Shown: positions 8,813-18,195, counted from the stretch's first letter. The stretch is 64,000 nucleotides of DNA from Arthrobacter sp. B1I2 (GCF_030816485.1 NZ_JAUSYC010000001.1:1364001-1428000), one strand, 5' to 3'. Notes: generated from the letters alone by a model not told the origin. Numbers and translations: made by a program.

Positions 8813-10276
8813 ATGAGCACTAGAGATTTGACCCAGTCGATCATGCGGCGGAAGCCTATTGACGACATTGAAGAAGAGAACAAACACAGTGGCCTCTTCA
8901 AGTCGCTCGGGCTGTGGCAGCTCACAGCCATTGGCGTAGGCGGCATTATCGGCGTCGGCATCTTCTCCCTCGCCGGACTGGTGGCCGCCGGCAGCGCGGG
9001 CACGCCCGGGGTGGGGCCCGCGGTACTGTTCTCATTCCTGATTGCCGGCCTTGCGTCGGCAGCGGCGGCACTGTCCTACGCAGAGTTCGCCGGCATGATT
9101 CCCCGCGCTGGGTCCGCTTACACGTACGGCTACGTGGCGCTGGGCGAGGTGATCGGCTGGTTCATCGGCTGGGACCTGCTGCTGGAATACATCGCCATTG
9201 TGGCCGTGGTGGCCATCGGCATTTCGGGCTACTTTGATGCCTTCCTCTCCGGAATCGGCATCCACATGCCGGTTTGGATGACCTCGACGGCGGATGAAGG
9301 CAAGGGCGGCGTCGTCAACATACCGGCCATTGTGGTCTGCCTGATCGTGACCTGGATCCTTTCGCGCGGAACCAAGGCGTTCGGCAGGTTCGAACTCGTG
9401 GCAGTGGCCATCAAGGTGGTCCTGATCCTTTTCATTATCGGGCTGGGCATCTTCTACATCGACACCAACAACTACAACCCGTTCATGCCGTCCGGGTTCG
9501 GTCCGGTTCTTGCCGGTTCCGCCACCGTGTTCTTCGCGGTCTTCGGTTACGACGCCATGAGTACCGCGGCGGAGGAAGCCACTGACGGCAAGAAGCACAT
9601 GCCCAAGGCAATCATCCTGTCGCTGATCATCGCCATGCTGCTTTATGTGGCAGCCACCCTGGTCCTCACGGGTATGCAGAACTACAAGGACATCGACCCG
9701 AAGGCCGGGTTCGCCTCAGCCTTCACCGGCGTGGGCCTGCCGGTCATCGCAACCATCATCTCCGTCTTCGCGGTGCTGTCCATCCTGACCGTGATGTTGA
9801 CGTTCCTTCTCGGCGTCACCCGTGTCTGGTTCTCCATGAGCCGCGACGGGCTGCTGCCTGGCTGGTTTTCCAAGACCGACCGCCACGGCACGCCGCAGCG
9901 CGTCACCTGGATCGCCGGCGTCGCCTCCGCCCTCCTGGCCGGCGTGTTCCCGATCAAGGCCGTTGCCGACCTGACCAATATCGGCATCCTGGCCGCCTTC
10001 GTCGTGGTCTGCCTCTCTGTGATCATCTTCCGCTACAAGAGGCCCGACGCCCCGCGCGCTTTCCGCCTGCCGTTCATGCCCGTGGTCCCGGCCTTCGGCA
10101 TGCTGGCCTCGGCGTTCCTCATGTTCCAGCTGCACTGGGAAACCTGGCTGCGGTTCGGCATCTGGCTTGTCATCGGCCTCGCCATCTACTTCGGCTACGG
10201 CCGTAAGCACTCACTGATGAACCCGAACAGCCCCCGGCACCAGGAACTCGAGGAGCTGCACCGCCCCCTCGCGTAG
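8813..10276 (+). CDS. APC family amino acid permease (cationic amino acid transporter type)
   Basis: A 487-aa permease with about 12 transmembrane segments of the amino acid-polyamine-organocation superfamily. The TM1 substrate-binding turn is GVGGIIGVGIFSLAG near 41-55, and the TM6 region is FFAVFGYDAMSTAAEE near 240. The start is the ATG at 8813, preceded by CAGGAGTTCCTG. The N-terminal RRKPIDDIEEENKHSGLFKSL segment resembles bacterial CAT-type permeases. It is divergent from lysR, which probably regulates it. The transported amino acid cannot be read from the sequence. Confidence 0.9.
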   Translation: MSTRDLTQSIMRRKPIDDIEEENKHSGLFKSLGLWQLTAIGVGGIIGVGIFSLAGLVAAGSAGTPGVGPAVLFSFLIAGLASAAAALSYAEFAGMIPRAGSAYTYGYVALGEVIGWFIGWDLLLEYIAIVAVVAIGISGYFDAFLSGIGIHMPVWMTSTADEGKGGVVNIPAIVVCLIVTWILSRGTKAFGRFELVAVAIKVVLILFIIGLGIFYIDTNNYNPFMPSGFGPVLAGSATVFFAVFGYDAMSTAAEEATDGKKHMPKAIILSLIIAMLLYVAATLVLTGMQNYKDIDPKAGFASAFTGVGLPVIATIISVFAVLSILTVMLTFLLGVTRVWFSMSRDGLLPGWFSKTDRHGTPQRVTWIAGVASALLAGVFPIKAVADLTNIGILAAFVVVCLSVIIFRYKRPDAPRAFRLPFMPVVPAFGMLASAFLMFQLHWETWLRFGIWLVIGLAIYFGYGRKHSLMNPNSPRHQELEELHRPLA

Positions 10277-10293
10277 CCTCCGCTTCCAGATCC

Positions 10294-10406
10294 GGCAGGC
10301 CTCCCACCCTTAAAACCCCCGCTTGCTCTATCACTTTTGGTCCCTAACCGGCCGGTTTGACGACCAGAAGTGATAGAGCAACAGGGGGAGGGTGGGCGTG
10401 CCTGCC
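10294..10406. repeat. Long imperfect inverted repeat (REP/MITE-like), possible terminator
   Basis: A hairpin about 113 bases long lies between the APC permease gene and putA. The inner arms TGCTCTATCACTTTTGGTC (10324-10342) and GACCAGAAGTGATAGAGCA (10362-10380) pair with one mismatch. Outer segments GGCAGGC, CTCCCACCCT and CCCCC find partners in GGGGG, AGGGTGGG and GCCTGCC. The arms are too long for a simple terminator, and the sequence looks like a dispersed intergenic element. It could also end permease transcription. Confidence 0.6.
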
Positions 10407-10543
10407 GTTTGGCGTTTAAGGGCCAGCTGATTCATTGGTTTTTCTAATCTGTATTGCTTAGGAAAGATCGCTTTATCTTATGTGAGTGGAAGCTCATACT
10501 GGTGGAAAGACCTCCTCCCACAGTAAGAAAGATCGGGAAAACC

Positions 10544-13500
10544 ATGACCCACGTTGCAATGGAACCGGCAACTTCAGCCGGTGCCGCACCGCAGACCGTC
10601 GACGTCGACGTCCCCCAGGCGAAGGCCCTCGCCGATGAAGCAGTCGCCCTGGTCCGGCGCTGGCTCACGGAGGCCGCCAAGGTCCCCGTGGACGCCTCCG
10701 CCCAGCAGCTGGCCGGAGTACTGAAGGATCCCAACGGCCTGGACTTCACCGTGGGCTTCGTGGACGGCGTGGTCCGCCCCGAGGACCTGAACGTCGCCGC
10801 CCGCAACCTGGCCAGGCTCGCCCCCAAGGTGCCCGCCTTCCTGCCCTGGTACATGCGCAGCGCCGTGGCACTGGGCGGCACCATGGCCCCGGTGATGCCG
10901 CAGGTGGTCATCCCCATCGCCCGCAAGGTGCTCCGCGAGATGGTGGGCCACCTGATCGTGGACGCCACCGACTCCAAGCTGGGCCCCGCCATCGCCAGGA
11001 TCCGCAAGGACGGCATCAAGCTCAACGTCAACCTCCTGGGCGAGGCTGTCCTGGGCGAGCACGAGGCATCCCGCCGGCTCGAAGGCACCCACACCCTGCT
11101 GGCCCGTCCCGACGTCGACTACGTTTCCATCAAGGTCTCCTCCACCGTGGCCCCGCACTCCGCCTGGGCCTTCGACGAAGCTGTGGAACACGTCGTCGAA
11201 AAGCTCACCCCGCTGTTCCAGCGTGCGGCGTCCTTCGCCACCCCCGGAAGCAGCACAGGCGGGAAAGCCAAGTTCATCAACCTGGACATGGAGGAATACA
11301 AGGACCTGGACATGACCATCGCGGTCTTCACCCGGATCCTGGACAAGCCCGAGTTCAAGAACCTCGAGGCCGGCATCGTGCTCCAGGCCTACCTCCCGGA
11401 CGCGCTCTCCGCGATGATCCGCCTGCAGGACTGGGCCGCCGAGCGCCGCGCCAACGGCGGTGCCGGCATCAAGGTCCGCGTGGTCAAGGGCGCCAACCTG
11501 CCCATGGAACAGGTGGAAGCCTCCCTCCATGACTGGCCGCTGGCCACCTGGGGCTCCAAGCAGGACTCCGACAGCAGCTACAAGCGGGTCATCAACTACG
11601 CCCTGCACCCGGACCGGATCAGGAACATCCGGATCGGCGTGGCCGGCCACAACCTGTTCGACATCGCCTTCGCCTGGCTCCTGGCCAAGCAGCGCGGCGT
11701 GGAAGCCGGCATCGAGTTCGAGATGCTGCTGGGCATGGCGCAGGGCCAGGCCGAGGCCGTCAAGAAGGACGTGGGCTCCCTCCTGCTCTACACCCCCGTG
11801 GTGCACCCGTCCGAGTTCGACGTTGCCATCGCCTACCTGATCCGCCGCCTGGAAGAGGGTGCCAGCCAGGAAAACTTCATGTCCGCGGTGTTCGAGCTCA
11901 GCGAGAACGAAGGGCTGTTCGAGCGCGAGAAGCAGCGCTTCCTCTCCTCGCTGGACGCCCTGGACAACAACGTGCCGCTGCCCAACCGCCGCCAGGACCG
12001 CGGCCTTCCCCCGGAGCCCATGCCGCACAGCGGTTTCAGGAACACCCCGGACACCGACCCCGCGCTGCCGGCCAACCGCACCTGGGGCCGGGCCATCCTG
12101 GAGCGCGTCCCGGGCTCCACCCTGGGCAACGCCTCCGTCAAGGCTGCCTTCATCAACGACGAAGCAACGCTGGACTCCGCCGTCGCCAACGCCGTGGAAA
12201 AGGGCAAGGCCTGGGGTGACCTGTCCGGTGCCGAGCGGGCGGAGATCCTGCACCGTGCCGGCGAGATCCTGGAAGCCCGTCGCGCCGACCTCCTGGAGGT
12301 CATGGCCAGCGAAACCGGTAAAACCATCGACCAGGGCGACCCCGAGGTCAGCGAAGCGGTGGACTTCGCCCACTACTACGCCGAGTCCGCCCGCAGGCTG
12401 GACATGGTCGACGGCGCCACGTTTGTTCCAGCCAAACTCACCGTTGTCACCCCGCCGTGGAACTTCCCGGTCGCCATCCCGGCTGGGTCCACCCTCGCGG
12501 CACTCGCCGCCGGCTCCGCCGTCGTGATCAAGCCCGCCAAGCAGGCCGCACGCAGCGGCGCCGTCATGGTGGAGGCACTCTGGGAAGCCGGCGTGCCCAA
12601 GGGCGTGCTCACCATGGTGCAGCTGGGCGAACGTGAACTCGGCAAGCAGCTGATCAGCCACCCGGCCGTGGACCGCGTGATCCTCACCGGCGGCTACGAA
12701 ACCGCCGAGCTGTTCCGGTCCTTCCGCAAGGACCTGCCGCTGCTGGCCGAAACCAGCGGCAAGAACGCCATCATCGTCACACCCAGCGCCGACCTGGACC
12801 TGGCGGCCAAGGATGTTGCATACTCCGCGTTCGGCCACGCCGGCCAGAAGTGCTCCGCCGCCTCCCTGGTGATTTTGGTGGGCTCGGTGGCCAAATCCAG
12901 GCGGTTCCACAACCAGCTGATCGACGCCGTGACCTCCCTGAAGGTGGGCTACCCGGAGGATCCCACCAGCCAGATGGGACCGATCATCGAACCGGCCAAC
13001 GGCAAGCTCCTCAACGCCCTCACCACCCTGGGCGAAGGCGAGAACTGGGCCGTGGAGCCCAAGAAGCTGGATAACACTGGCCGGCTGTGGAGCCCGGGCG
13101 TGCGCTACGGCGTCAAGCGGGGATCCTACTTCCACCTGACCGAGTTCTTCGGCCCGGTGCTCGGTGTGATGACCGCCGACACGCTCGAAGAGGCCATCGC
13201 CATCCAGAACCAGATCGAGTACGGCCTCACCGCCGGCCTGCACTCCCTGAATTCCGAGGAACTGGGCATCTGGCTGGACACCATCCAGGCCGGAAATCTC
13301 TACGTGAACCGCGGCATTACAGGTGCCATCGTGCAGCGCCAGCCCTTCGGTGGCTGGAAGAAGTCCGCCGTGGGCGCCGGAACCAAGGCAGGCGGGCCCA
13401 ACTACCTGGCCGGCCTGGGCGACTGGACGCCTTCCACCAGCACGGCCACGGCATCCGTGAACCATGCCGGCGTGCGGCGCATCCTCAACGCCGCCGGCCC

Positions 13501-14062
13501 CGCCCTGCAGCGGGCCGAGCTTGAGTCCGTCCAGCGGGCCCTGGCGTCCGACGCCGGGGCCTGGGCTGAGGAGTTCGGCACCGCCAAGGACGTCTCCGGA
13601 CTGAGCGCGGAGCGCAACATCTTCCGCTACCGGAGCCTGCCGGTCACCATCCGCCTGTCCGAAGGCGCGCCGCTGGCGCACCTCGTCCGGACTGTGGCGG
13701 CCGGCGTGCTGGCGGGCTCGGCGCTCACCGTGTCCACCGCCGTCGAACTTCCCGCCCAGCTGCGCGCCGTGCTCACCGCAGAGGACATCGAGGTGACGGT
13801 GGAGTCCGACGCCGGCTGGCTGGCTTCGGCCGCACGCCTCGCCTCGGCAGGCAAGCTGTCCGGTGCCCGCATCCGGCTGATCGGCGGCGACGCTACGGCG
13901 CTCGCCGAGGCGACCGGCGGACAGCCCGACCTGGCCATCTACGCCCACGCGGTCACCGAGGCCGGGCGCGTGGAGCTGCTGCCGTTCCTGCACGAACAGG
14001 CCGTCAGCATCACGGCCCACCGGTTCGGCACCCCCAACCACCTCTCGGATGCGCTGATCTGA
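10544..14062 (+). CDS. putA: Bifunctional proline dehydrogenase / P5C dehydrogenase
   Basis: 1172 aa. Oxidises proline to glutamate: an N-terminal FAD proline dehydrogenase barrel (about 90-430, with RVVKGANLP and the YALHPDRIRNIRIGVAGHN block) and an NAD-dependent delta-1-pyrroline-5-carboxylate dehydrogenase (about 520-985). In the latter Glu736 (LLAETSGKN) and the nucleophile Cys770 (GHAGQKCSAA) are visible. A C-terminal extension of about 180 residues follows. The start is the ATG at 10544 (MTHVAMEP); the frame is open 30 codons further upstream, but that part runs through the leader and looks non-coding. There is no DNA-binding ribbon-helix-helix domain like that of E. coli PutA, so regulation must come from elsewhere. 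A strong terminator follows. Confidence 0.95.
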   Translation: MTHVAMEPATSAGAAPQTVDVDVPQAKALADEAVALVRRWLTEAAKVPVDASAQQLAGVLKDPNGLDFTVGFVDGVVRPEDLNVAARNLARLAPKVPAFLPWYMRSAVALGGTMAPVMPQVVIPIARKVLREMVGHLIVDATDSKLGPAIARIRKDGIKLNVNLLGEAVLGEHEASRRLEGTHTLLARPDVDYVSIKVSSTVAPHSAWAFDEAVEHVVEKLTPLFQRAASFATPGSSTGGKAKFINLDMEEYKDLDMTIAVFTRILDKPEFKNLEAGIVLQAYLPDALSAMIRLQDWAAERRANGGAGIKVRVVKGANLPMEQVEASLHDWPLATWGSKQDSDSSYKRVINYALHPDRIRNIRIGVAGHNLFDIAFAWLLAKQRGVEAGIEFEMLLGMAQGQAEAVKKDVGSLLLYTPVVHPSEFDVAIAYLIRRLEEGASQENFMSAVFELSENEGLFEREKQRFLSSLDALDNNVPLPNRRQDRGLPPEPMPHSGFRNTPDTDPALPANRTWGRAILERVPGSTLGNASVKAAFINDEATLDSAVANAVEKGKAWGDLSGAERAEILHRAGEILEARRADLLEVMASETGKTIDQGDPEVSEAVDFAHYYAESARRLDMVDGATFVPAKLTVVTPPWNFPVAIPAGSTLAALAAGSAVVIKPAKQAARSGAVMVEALWEAGVPKGVLTMVQLGERELGKQLISHPAVDRVILTGGYETAELFRSFRKDLPLLAETSGKNAIIVTPSADLDLAAKDVAYSAFGHAGQKCSAASLVILVGSVAKSRRFHNQLIDAVTSLKVGYPEDPTSQMGPIIEPANGKLLNALTTLGEGENWAVEPKKLDNTGRLWSPGVRYGVKRGSYFHLTEFFGPVLGVMTADTLEEAIAIQNQIEYGLTAGLHSLNSEELGIWLDTIQAGNLYVNRGITGAIVQRQPFGGWKKSAVGAGTKAGGPNYLAGLGDWTPSTSTATASVNHAGVRRILNAAGPALQRAELESVQRALASDAGAWAEEFGTAKDVSGLSAERNIFRYRSLPVTIRLSEGAPLAHLVRTVAAGVLAGSALTVSTAVELPAQLRAVLTAEDIEVTVESDAGWLASAARLASAGKLSGARIRLIGGDATALAEATGGQPDLAIYAHAVTEAGRVELLPFLHEQAVSITAHRFGTPNHLSDALI

Positions 14063-14134
14063 GCTGCACCGGATCTGGCCTGTGCCGGATCTGAGGGGCC
14101 GGATCCGGGGCGCCGGGGATACGGCGATAAACAA

Positions 14135-14172
14135 AAGGCCGGGCAGCCACCTGATGGTGGCTGCCCGGCCTT
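14135..14172. terminator. Strong hairpin terminator between putA and zinc-ribbon gene
   Basis: A perfect 17-bp stem (14135-14151 with 14156-14172) with a TGAT loop, flanked by an A-rich side and a TTGTTGCTTT side. It lies between two convergent genes and can serve both. Confidence 0.9.
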
Positions 14173-14178
14173 GTTGCT

Positions 14179-14493
14179 TTAGCCCAGATACCAGCCGGGC
14201 GGGGTCCACGAGACCGGGACGCTGTGTGCGGAGAAATCCTCGCAGCGGGTGCAGGTGTAGGCCACTTCGCCAAGGGCGGCCACTGTTCCGTCACGCCGGT
14301 ACGTGGGCGGAATGTACGACTCAAGGTAAACGAACTCGTCGGTACGGCATTTGTCGCAGGTGGGTTTTCCCACGTATCCGGAGTCTGCTGAGGCGTGTCC
14401 GGTTCCGAGGGTGTTCTGGCGGGTGGACGGCCGTGCTGTGGCGTGCGGGCGTGCGTGCGCAGAACTGGGATGGGTGTTCCTGGCTGTCGTCAT
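14179..14493 (-). CDS. Small zinc-ribbon-like protein, hypothetical
   Basis: 104 aa from the ATG at 14493. The first 40 residues are Ser/Thr/Ala/His-rich and probably disordered. The C-terminal 60 residues hold two Cys pairs, Cys46-Cys49 (CDKC) and Cys81-Cys84 (CTRC), spaced as in a zinc ribbon, and end in an aromatic tail (PPGWYLG). I do not recognise a named family. The start is chosen downstream of a good promoter (see 14579-14607), which excludes the more upstream ATG at 14607. It follows the LysR gene on the same strand but probably has its own promoter. Confidence 0.65.
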   Translation of the reverse strand: MTTARNTHPSSAHARPHATARPSTRQNTLGTGHASADSGYVGKPTCDKCRTDEFVYLESYIPPTYRRDGTVAALGEVAYTCTRCEDFSAHSVPVSWTPPGWYLG

Positions 14494-14578
14494 TGGCTGC
14501 CTGTCCCAAGCGCGGGTTTCCGGCATGCGGGTGCGCGCTCGTTTTGGTGAACTGGCCTGCTGCTTGACCTTGGAGAAA

Positions 14579-14607
14579 AGCATAGGGTATGCCACTTCCC
14601 CTATCAA
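14579..14607 (-). promoter_or_regulatory. Candidate promoter for zinc-ribbon gene
   Basis: On the minus strand, TTGATA (14607-14602) and TATGCT (14584-14579) are separated by exactly 17 bases, a good sigma-70/HrdB-type promoter. It would give a leader of about 80 bases before the ATG at 14493. Confidence 0.5.
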
Positions 14608-14660
14608 TGGACACGGGCCCCCTAACTACCCTAAATGCCGGGAATTACGCTTGCGGAGGG

Positions 14661-15515
14661 TTAAGTTTGGCGGTTAATTGCCCGCCCGACGATTGACTGG
14701 GTGAGGGCATCGATCACCTCGGCGTTCGCCAGCGGGTTGCGGATCAGGGTGAAATCCACGTCCCCCACCGCGGGAAGGTCGAAGCGCCGCGTGATGATCT
14801 TCAGGTCCTCGGGCACCAGGGACGTCGGCATGACTGCCACGCCAATGCCCGCCCGGACCGCCGCCAGCACCCCGCTGATCTGGCGGGTGGTGCAGGTGAT
14901 CCGCCACGTCCTGCCGTGGGCTTCCAGCGCATCAATGGCCAGCTTCCGGCTGAGGCTCGGGGACGGGTAGGCAATCAGCGGTACAGGTGTCCCCGGTTCC
15001 AGCACTGTCTGCTCCAGGCCCACCCAGGAGAACGAATCATGCTGGACCACGGTGCCGTCCTTCGCTCCGGCCACCCATTTCACGAAGACAAGGTCCAGCT
15101 GGCCGGCGTTGAGCTTGCGGTACAGCTGGTCGCTTTGCCCCACCGTCAGCTCCAGGTTGATCTGCGGGTAGATCTGCCGGAACTCACGCAGGATCCGGGG
15201 CAGCCCGGTGATGGCGAGGTCATCCGCGGTGCCGAACCTCAGGCGTCCCCGCATGGCCGAGCCGGAGAAATAGCGGGCAGCGGCGTCGTGCGCGGACAGG
15301 ATGTTCCGGGCGAAGCCTGCCATGGCGTCGCCGTTGTCCGTCAGCCTGACGTCGCGGGTGTCCCGGGTGATCAGGCTGCGCTTGGCAGCAGCCTCGAGTT
15401 TGCGGATGTGCTGGCTGATGGTGGGCTGGGCAAGCCCCAGGCGCTCCGCGGCCTTGGTGAAGCTGAGGGTGTCCGCCACAGCCAGGAAGGAGCGCAACTG
15501 CGCCGGTTCGAACAT
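14661..15515 (-). CDS. LysR-family transcriptional regulator
   Basis: 284 aa from the ATG at 15515 (MFEPAQLRSFLAVAD), preceded by GGGAGAGACCGGA. The winged HTH at about 1-60 (SFTKAAERLGLAQPTISQHIRKLE) and the C-terminal effector-binding domain are both complete. It is divergent from an MFS exporter gene, the usual LysR geometry, and is likely to control it. The ligand is unknown. Homologues of this general type in actinobacteria are often annotated beside exporters. Confidence 0.9.
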   Translation of the reverse strand: MFEPAQLRSFLAVADTLSFTKAAERLGLAQPTISQHIRKLEAAAKRSLITRDTRDVRLTDNGDAMAGFARNILSAHDAAARYFSGSAMRGRLRFGTADDLAITGLPRILREFRQIYPQINLELTVGQSDQLYRKLNAGQLDLVFVKWVAGAKDGTVVQHDSFSWVGLEQTVLEPGTPVPLIAYPSPSLSRKLAIDALEAHGRTWRITCTTRQISGVLAAVRAGIGVAVMPTSLVPEDLKIITRRFDLPAVGDVDFTLIRNPLANAEVIDALTQSIVGRAINRQT

Positions 15516-15649
15516 TCCGGTCTCTCCCGTCGGCTGGTGGGTTATTGCGTTTTGCAATACGAGTTATAGGGACCATACGTCTCCATAATCCGCTCCGCCA
15601 GCCTAGCGTTAAGGACATCCCAGACCGCCCGCAATTTGAGGACACACCT
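15516..15649. promoter_or_regulatory. Divergent lysR / MFS promoter region
   Basis: 134 bases shared by two divergent genes. It includes an AT-richer stretch near 15545-15575 (TTGCAATACGAGTTATAGGG) that is a plausible LysR site. No perfect palindrome was found. Confidence 0.4.
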
Positions 15650-17029
15650 GTGGCACCCCCACCGCCTTCCTCGGCCTCCGTCTCCCAACCAGTCATCGAC
15701 GCGGCGGGCTCAGCGCCGCCGGACAGCCAGACCCAGCCGCTTCCCGCCGTTACCGAACGGCTCCCCTGGAAGCACACCTTCATCTCCCTTAAGGTGCCCA
15801 ACTTCCGGATCTTCGCAATCGGCCACTTTATTGCGGTCATCGCCATTTGGATGCAGCGGATCGCACAGGACTGGCTGGTGCTGGAACTCTCAGGTTCCGT
15901 GACCGCCGTGGGAATAACCGTGGCGCTGCAGTTCCTGCCTTCCCTGCTGCTGGGGCCGTGGGGCGGCATGATCGCGGACCGGTTCGCCAAGCGGAAGATC
16001 CTCATTCTGTGCCAAAGCATGGCCGCTATCCTGGCTGCAACGCTCGCCACCCTTGCCCTCACCGGGGTCATTATGGTCGGGCACGTCTACGCCATCGCCC
16101 TGGTCCTGGGTTTGGTCACCGTCCTCGACCAGCCGGCCCGCCAGGTGTTCGTCAATGAGCTTGTCGGTCCCCGGTATTTGCGGAACGCCATCAGCGTCAA
16201 CTCCACCACCTTCCAGCTGGGAGGCCTGATCGGTCCGGCCATCGCGGGTCTGCTCCTCACCGCGGTGGGGGCGGGCTGGGCTTTCGCTGCCAACGCCGTC
16301 GCCTGCTGCTCCACGGTGGTGATGCTCCTGATCCTGCGCAAGGACGAGCTGTACGTCAGCGCACCCGCTCCCAAGAGCAAGGGCATGCTCCGGGAGGGGC
16401 TGCGCTACGCCTTGAGCAAGCCCACCATCTACTGGCCGTGGCTCATGGCCGGCTTCATCGCGGTATTCGCCATGAGCCTGCCCGTGGTGCTCGCCGCCTT
16501 CGCAGATCATGTCTTCCATGTGGGAGCCGGCGGGTACGGGGCCCTCAACGCCCTGGTGGCACTCGGCGCGCTGTGCGGCGCCGTGGCGTCCACCCGCCGT
16601 CGGCAGCTCCGCCTGCGTTCCGTGGTGTTCTGCGCCGGCATGTATGGGCTGATGCTCTGCCTGGCAGCTCTTGCCCCCTCCATGGTGTGGTTCGGGGTGG
16701 TGATGGTGCTGTCCGGCTTCTGGTGCCTGATGTTCCTTACCGGGTCCAACCAACTGGTGCAGGTCAGTTCCAACATGGGCATCCGCGGGCGGGTGATGAG
16801 CCTGTACATCATGGTGCTGATCGGAGGCCAGGCGCTGGGCGGCCCCATGCTGGGCTGGATCGCCGAACATGCGGACCCCCATGCTGCCCTGCTGGTATCC
16901 GGCGGCGTTCCCGCGCTGGCAGCTTTGACGGTCGGCGCAGTACTGGCCCGCAAGGGTGGGTTGAAGCTTCGGATGGACCTGAAGGGCCGCGGCCTACTGA
17001 GGATCGTCAGCCGCGAGGCAGGTGCCTAA
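15650..17029 (+). CDS. MFS transporter (EntS/MFS_3-like exporter)
   Basis: 459 aa from the GTG at 15650, with a GAGGA element about 8 bases upstream. A Pro/Ser/Ala-rich cytoplasmic N-terminus of about 40 residues is followed by some 11-12 transmembrane segments. Motifs include FAIGHFIAVIAIWMQRIAQDWLVLELSGS (TM1 region) and the motif-A-like WGGMIADRFAKRKIL, typical of the enterobactin-exporter-like MFS_3 family. It is divergent from lysR. Its TAA stop interlocks with the TAG stop of the convergent dehydrogenase gene (4-base overlap), so there is no intergenic terminator. Confidence 0.88.
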   Translation: MAPPPPSSASVSQPVIDAAGSAPPDSQTQPLPAVTERLPWKHTFISLKVPNFRIFAIGHFIAVIAIWMQRIAQDWLVLELSGSVTAVGITVALQFLPSLLLGPWGGMIADRFAKRKILILCQSMAAILAATLATLALTGVIMVGHVYAIALVLGLVTVLDQPARQVFVNELVGPRYLRNAISVNSTTFQLGGLIGPAIAGLLLTAVGAGWAFAANAVACCSTVVMLLILRKDELYVSAPAPKSKGMLREGLRYALSKPTIYWPWLMAGFIAVFAMSLPVVLAAFADHVFHVGAGGYGALNALVALGALCGAVASTRRRQLRLRSVVFCAGMYGLMLCLAALAPSMVWFGVVMVLSGFWCLMFLTGSNQLVQVSSNMGIRGRVMSLYIMVLIGGQALGGPMLGWIAEHADPHAALLVSGGVPALAALTVGAVLARKGGLKLRMDLKGRGLLRIVSREAGA

Positions 17030-18195
17030 GGCGCTGCCGTCTGCAGCGCCCGGTGCGGATACTCGGGCTCGCGCTCCTGGAAACGCAGCACGGCTTCATT
17101 CCGGATGACACCATCACGGATTTCAATGGCCCGCGCTATGGTGTCATTGCCTTCCCAAGCGGCCGGGCCGGCCAGCACGGTTTCGAGGAACGGCTGCAGG
17201 GCCTGGCTGATCTCCCAACTGGAGGAGTTCCAAAGGTACGAGGGGCTGTGGTCCACCGCGTAGTAGTTGATGTGGTCACCTACGGTGAACATCGGATCGG
17301 CAAACGTGGTGGACCGGGCCCAGCTGAAGCCCATACCCTCATCGCAGGAAACATCAACGATGAGGCTGCCCGGGCTGAATGCCGCCAGGTCCTCTGTCCG
17401 CAGGTACGTCAGGGGGTTGTTCGGGTCCTGCAGGGTGCAGTTGACCACGATGTCGCTTTCGGCCAGGAACGGCGCCAGCGGAACCCGGCCCCGTTCGGTG
17501 ATGACCTGGCTCAGGAAGGGGGCCTCGGCGTCGTGGTCAAACTGCACAATGTTCACCGAATGGATTGGTGCGCCCACTGCGGCCACGCCACGGTTGGTGA
17601 GTACCTGGACGTCATGGATGCCGTGCGCGTTCAGTGCAGTCACAGCCCCACGGGCCGTGGCGCCGAAACCGATAACGACGGCGCTCAGGCGGCGCCCGTA
17701 GTCCCCGGTGGAACCCGTCAATGAAAGCGCATGCAGGACCGAGCAGTATCCGGCAATCTCGTTGTTCTTGTGGAACACATGCAGGCCGAACCCGCCGTCG
17801 CTGGCCCAATGGTTCATCGCCTCAAATGCGATGAGGGTCAGCTTCTTGTCAATGGCGAGCTGGGTGATGGCCCGGTCCTGGACGCAGTGGGGCCAACCCC
17901 AGAGGACCTGCCCGTCGCGCATGTCGGCGAGGTCTTCGGGCTGCGGTTTGGGCAGGAGCACGACGTCGGCCGCCGCCAGCAGGTCTTCCCTCGACGCCAT
18001 TCTTCCCACAAGTGTGGAGAGGTGGCTGTCCGGGACTCCGAAGCGCGTGCCGTAGCCCTGCTCCAGGATGATGCGCTCCCGAATTCCGGGCGCGATCCGT
18101 TCGAAGTGCAGAGGGTGGATGGGGACGCGGCGCTCATCCGGTTTACGCGTGGAGGCCAGGACGCCCAGGCTCAGCCGGGTCTGTTGGCCACTCAC
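17026..18195 (-). CDS. Alanine dehydrogenase/PNT-fold protein, N5-(carboxyethyl)ornithine synthase-like
   Basis: A 389-aa NAD(P)-dependent enzyme with the alanine dehydrogenase/transhydrogenase N-terminal fold. The N-terminal STRKPDERRVPIHP block corresponds to the K-E-x-E-x-R-V substrate loop. A Rossmann motif VVIGFGATARGAV lies near 174-186. Similar actinobacterial proteins are annotated as N5-(carboxyethyl)ornithine synthase, which reductively condenses pyruvate with ornithine; I cannot confirm that substrate. It starts with a GTG that overlaps the TGA of the upstream 46-aa gene (GTGA), so translation is probably coupled. Confidence 0.75.
   Translation of the reverse strand: MSGQQTRLSLGVLASTRKPDERRVPIHPLHFERIAPGIRERIILEQGYGTRFGVPDSHLSTLVGRMASREDLLAAADVVLLPKPQPEDLADMRDGQVLWGWPHCVQDRAITQLAIDKKLTLIAFEAMNHWASDGGFGLHVFHKNNEIAGYCSVLHALSLTGSTGDYGRRLSAVVIGFGATARGAVTALNAHGIHDVQVLTNRGVAAVGAPIHSVNIVQFDHDAEAPFLSQVITERGRVPLAPFLAESDIVVNCTLQDPNNPLTYLRTEDLAAFSPGSLIVDVSCDEGMGFSWARSTTFADPMFTVGDHINYYAVDHSPSYLWNSSSWEISQALQPFLETVLAGPAAWEGNDTIARAIEIRDGVIRNEAVLRFQEREPEYPHRALQTAAP

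Noticed and set aside
10574..14209. Very long open frame antisense to putA
   Set aside because: It is the GC-rich mirror of putA codon bias, has no RBS and a low-complexity His/Gly/Asp-rich composition without domains.
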